This document shows positions 61,897-64,000 of a DNA stretch of 64,000 bases, one piece after another (the first letter of the stretch is position 1; every line of letters begins with the position of its first letter). Location of the stretch: NCBI GenBank assembly GCA_965603365.1, contig CBFDCR010000001.1, positions 118,165 to 182,164 of the forward strand. Direction: 5' to 3'. The notes beneath the pieces are model-generated. The model did not search any database. It was given only the letters and a program-made list of their open reading frames with translations, and was not told the DNA's origin. A program made the position numbers and the translations under genes. Origin of the DNA: JAHELQ01 sp965603365 (GTDB lineage: Bacteria; Acidobacteriota; Aminicenantia; UBA2199).

Positions 61897-62817
61897 TTAA
61901 AGGGTTGGTGGGGGGGTGAAGAGGTCTTTGTCCAGGAAGGTGGGGAGGAGGGGGTTTGAGCGGAGGTGGCGGAGGGTGCGGGGGATGTATTTTTTGTAGC
62001 TGAGATGTTTTCGGGCCGTGACCTGGAAGCCGAAGGTGCCTAAAGCCTTGATGTTGCGCTGCAGCGCGCTGAGGTAAAATTGATGGGGATCGATACGTAA
62101 GCCCTTTTTTTGTAAGATGTCGAGGAAAAAGGGACGGAGGGAACCCAGATCCAGGTAGGCATCGAAGGCAAAGGAGACGGTGTCGTAGTAGGGTGGGGCC
62201 TTCAGGGAGTCCTGGAAGTCGATCAAGGTGAGGCGCCGGCCGCACAGGCCCATGTTGCGGGAGTGAAAGTCCCGGTGGGCAAAGTAATGAATATCTTTGA
62301 TGTGATCCACCATCAGGTGGAGATCTTCCCGCAGTTTGTCGATGTTTAAGCCCGGGGCATGGCCCAAAAAATTCCCGGCAAAGTGCTCTATAAAAAAAAC
62401 CATCTCCCTTTTCAGGCGGCCGTGATCCAGCACCGCCGCGGTATGGTGGGTGGGGATGTTTTTTAGGCGGATTAAGATGTCGGCGATGTCGGTCAATATC
62501 TCCTTTTTCCCCGCCCTGCCGATTTGCCCAAAGACCCGCTGCAGCGACAGGTCCCCCAGGTCTTGCTGGAGGATGACCCGGTCGTCGATCACCTCCTTGA
62601 TTTCCGGTACGTTGATGTGGTGACGGCGGTAGACCTCCGTCAATTTTACGATCCTCCCGATCTCTTCGGGATTGGCCCGGGGATAGACCATGGCCACCAG
62701 GCTGCCTTCCGGCAGCAACACCCGGTAAAAGTCCCTTACCGACGCCTCTCCCCGGATCTTGCGCACCGCCGCGGCATTTTTGATCCTTCCTTTTAACCAC
62801 TGTTTCATCGGTTCCAT
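61897..62817 (-). CDS. Phosphotransferase family protein (AmgK-like)
   Basis: 306-residue member of the aminoglycoside phosphotransferase/choline kinase fold, closest in pattern to AmgK (N-acetylmuramate/N-acetylglucosamine 1-kinase, COG3178). N-terminal lobe: VRDFYRVLL...VAMVYP. Catalytic loop AHRDFHSRNM with the Asp base, and metal-binding LIDFQDSLKAPPYYD. AmgK recycles cell-wall sugars toward UDP-MurNAc; the nucleotidyltransferase partner MurU is not in the window. The start is ATG 62817 or the internal ATG 62808. Identity as a kinase is firm, the substrate is inferred. Confidence 0.8.
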   Translation of the reverse strand: MEPMKQWLKGRIKNAAAVRKIRGEASVRDFYRVLLPEGSLVAMVYPRANPEEIGRIVKLTEVYRRHHINVPEIKEVIDDRVILQQDLGDLSLQRVFGQIGRAGKKEILTDIADILIRLKNIPTHHTAAVLDHGRLKREMVFFIEHFAGNFLGHAPGLNIDKLREDLHLMVDHIKDIHYFAHRDFHSRNMGLCGRRLTLIDFQDSLKAPPYYDTVSFAFDAYLDLGSLRPFFLDILQKKGLRIDPHQFYLSALQRNIKALGTFGFQVTARKHLSYKKYIPRTLRHLRSNPLLPTFLDKDLFTPPPTL

Positions 62818-62976
62818 AAAAAGATTTTAGAGGATCGCTGCCGAAGATTCAAGTGGTCATCGCACAGAAGTTACCCCAAAAATAAAGCCAGAACCCCCAA
62901 AACCCAGGTTTTATGGTTACAGGAAAGGGGACAGTCAAAAATATCATCCCAAAATAGCCCTGGCCAACGATGTGTC
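62818..62976. repeat. Dispersed GTTACCCC element, copy 3, and spacer
   Basis: 62867-62916 reads GAAGTTACCCCAAAAATAAA then GCCAGAACCCCCAAAAC. It matches copies at 36.1 and 38.5 kb. The rest of the spacer shows nothing further. Confidence 0.6.
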
Positions 62977-63005
62977 TTGACAATTCAGACTATTGATAAT
63001 ATTAT
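62977..63005 (+). promoter_or_regulatory. Promoter of the second TumE-type pair
   Basis: TTGACA (62977-62982), 17-nt spacer, TATTAT (63000-63005), then AAGGAGG (63010-63016) and ATG 63028. Confidence 0.55.
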
Positions 63006-63027
63006 TGTAAAGGAGGTCCACAGAAAG

Positions 63028-63297
63028 ATGAATGCCAGTGAAATCTTAGACTTTTCAAAGGATGCGGTTTTGCTATTTGTGTTGGCCAAAATCGACCAAT
63101 ACCAGGGGGAGATCGACTTCTTCAAAAATAAATACAAACAGGACTTTGAAGAGGTGGAGACAAAGGCCCACTCCCGGAAAGGTCATGAAGACTTTGGTGT
63201 GGAGGAGGATCTCGAGGATTGGGAATTCGCCAGCAAATCCCTGGAATGGTGGACCAAAAAATATATAGAACTTAAAAATGATGTGGACGCTGCTTGA
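63028..63297 (+). CDS. Antitoxin-like partner of the second TumE-type toxin
   Basis: 89 residues from ATG 63028, chosen for the perfect AAGGAGG upstream (an in-frame start at 62977 lies inside the -35 box). The N-terminal helix LLFVLAKIDQYQGEIDFFKN and the acidic stretch EDFGVEEDLEDWEFASKSLE follow the plan of the partner at 3.2 kb: a helix, an FxxKY segment and an acidic W-E motif. It overlaps the toxin gene by 20 nt. The antitoxin role is by context. Confidence 0.65.
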   Translation: MNASEILDFSKDAVLLFVLAKIDQYQGEIDFFKNKYKQDFEEVETKAHSRKGHEDFGVEEDLEDWEFASKSLEWWTKKYIELKNDVDAA

Positions 63298-63616
63298 AGA
63301 GTTTAAGGACATAATAAAAGATAGAGTCATCCAGAAATATGAAGCATCAGGGGATAATATCAAACTCCGGATGCAACTTTTTCTTAAAGATGGTTCTGTT
63401 CTATGTGTCAGGGAAACGGTCATTTCCGGGGAAAAAAGAAAATATTCATATCACTGGCAGGACAAACATAATACTATGATAAAGAGATGGGATAACGCGC
63501 CGGATTGGGAGGTCGAAACATTCCCACACCATTTACACGTCGGAGACAACGTAATACCCTCTTATACGCGAACCCTTGAGAAAGTTCTGGAAACGATCCG
63601 AAAAGAAATCCAATAA
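63278..63616 (+). CDS. TumE-like toxin (DUF6516), second copy
   Basis: 112 residues with the DUF6516 layout: LRMQLFLKDGSVLCVRETVI, then KYSYHWQDKHN...IKRWDNAPDWE and FPHHLHVGD near residue 87, the His cluster typical of the family. It is a shorter and clearer member than the one at 3.5 kb. The gene may start at ATG 63281 instead of 63278 (two Met codons in a row). It overlaps its partner by 20 nt. Toxin activity is expected from family membership. Array 5 begins 55 nt downstream. Confidence 0.75.
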   Translation: MMWTLLEEFKDIIKDRVIQKYEASGDNIKLRMQLFLKDGSVLCVRETVISGEKRKYSYHWQDKHNTMIKRWDNAPDWEVETFPHHLHVGDNVIPSYTRTLEKVLETIRKEIQ

Positions 63617-63670
63617 ATACTATTTTTCGGGAGAAGCTTTGGGACAGGCAAAGAGTTGGCCTGCTAAATG

Positions 63671-63948
63671 AACGAATGGTACTCGATATCGAGTAATTTT
63701 TATTCATCGACTGACAAAATTTCTCTGATGCCGGACAAAATTTCTCCGACGTCAGACAATATTTCTCTGGTGTCAGATAAAATTTCTCTGAGGTCTGTTG
63801 GATAAAATTTGTCTGGTGATGGATGACAATTGTCTGGCAGTGGATAAAATCTGTCCGGTAACGGACAACATTTACCCGTCGATGAATAAAAATCACTCGT
63901 GGACGAGTAAAATTGACTCGTGGATGACTAAAATTTACTCGTCGATTG
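63671..63948. repeat. 21-nt-period degenerate tandem array 5
   Basis: Thirteen units with starts at 63671, 63692, 63713, 63734, 63755, 63776, then a 4-nt insertion, 63801, 63822, 63843, 63864, 63885, 63906 and 63927. The consensus is GA(C/T)AAAATTTCTCTGNNGNNG, drifting to AGTAAAATTGACTCGTGGATG at the end. Nearly every unit holds a dyad around the AT core with arms that differ but match: CGGA/TCCG, CAGA/TCTG, ACGG/CCGT, ACGAGT/ACTCGT, and ACTCGATATCGAGT at the first junction. Confidence 0.85.
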
Positions 63949-64000
63949 CATAGGTTATAATAAAAGAGACAAAAAGTTGTTTAAATTCCCCGACAGTTTT

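Noticed and set aside
61856..62800. Proline/arginine-rich ORF on the minus strand
   Set aside because: It is a shadow of the AmgK-like kinase gene in another frame.
63474..63896. Minus-strand ORF with SEKF/PEKY heptads
   Set aside because: It is produced by array 5 and then runs antisense through the TumE-like gene.
319..63948. CRISPR array
   Set aside because: Units are contiguous 20-21 nt without a conserved repeat alternating with unique spacers, and no cas gene is present.

Overview
The window looks like chromosomal DNA of an uncultured, Gram-negative-type anaerobe close to Candidatus Aminicenantes / Acidobacteriota. This is an inference from gene content: an acidobacterial-type VWFA-related protein, a secreted 6-bladed beta-propeller, a tricorn-type protease, a secreted M14 peptidase and a split acyl-CoA carboxylase. 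Genes are on both strands in short operons. GC-rich housekeeping genes alternate with visibly AT-rich accessory islets. I saw no rRNA, tRNA, CRISPR array or intact transposase.

Layout. 0-0.65 kb: a palindrome and a 21-nt-period repeat array. 0.65-1.8 kb: alr. 2-4 kb: an islet with a truncated HEPN/MNT pair, a membrane protein and a TumE-like toxin pair. 4.2-6.5 kb: an SPFH protein with its zinc-ribbon partner. 6.5-11.9 kb: a four-gene AT-rich operon (adenine methyltransferase, GHKL ATPase/histidine-kinase-like protein interrupted by one TGA, receiver-like protein, unknown protein). 12.2-17.2 kb: an XpaC-like protein, then an operon of MscS channel, MFS/spermidine-synthase fusion and M50 protease. 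17.3-18.2 kb: a short rho. 18.2-21.7 kb: one intact and one broken DUF4143 ATPase, a HigBA-like pair and an XRE regulator beside a 20-nt array. 22-27.1 kb: a TOTE-type primase-helicase, a Ser/Thr kinase fused to a TIM-barrel-like domain with a Cys cluster, and a nuclease-HTH protein, followed by a fragment copied from the primase gene start. 27.3-30.9 kb: an acyl-CoA carboxylase operon whose biotin carboxylase has a degenerate active site. 31-36 kb: a double AAA/nuclease fusion and an EF-G paralogue. 36.5-39.5 kb: a propeller / thioredoxin-like / small Cys-rich peptide cluster, then a stretch of decayed genes. 39.6-44.8 kb: dtd, two pilus-assembly-like membrane proteins and a tricorn protease. 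45-45.5 kb: two gene fragments meeting at one junction. 46-50.8 kb: a TPR lipoprotein-like protein, a SelB-like winged-helix protein without GTPase, and an M14 peptidase. 50.8-52.9 kb: an array fused to a start-less XRE gene, purM and a deformylase. 52.9-55.5 kb: an ABC-2 permease with a pseudo-ATPase tail and its partner. 55.7-61.5 kb: PP2C phosphatase, OsmC, response regulator, then an operon of VWFA protein, zincin and disulfide oxidoreductase. 61.5-64 kb: palindrome plus array, a sugar kinase, a second TumE-type pair and the longest array.

Two threads deserve attention. First, five intergenic arrays with a strict 20- or 21-nt period. Their unit sequence drifts, but many units keep local dyad symmetry with matching changes in both arms (clearest at 63.7-63.95 kb and 61.7-61.8 kb). 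Two of them abut XRE-family genes. Second, two candidate conflict or defence operons: the methyltransferase/GHKL/receiver operon (6.5-11.9 kb) and the primase-helicase/kinase/nuclease operon (22-27.1 kb). Neither matches a system I can name in full.
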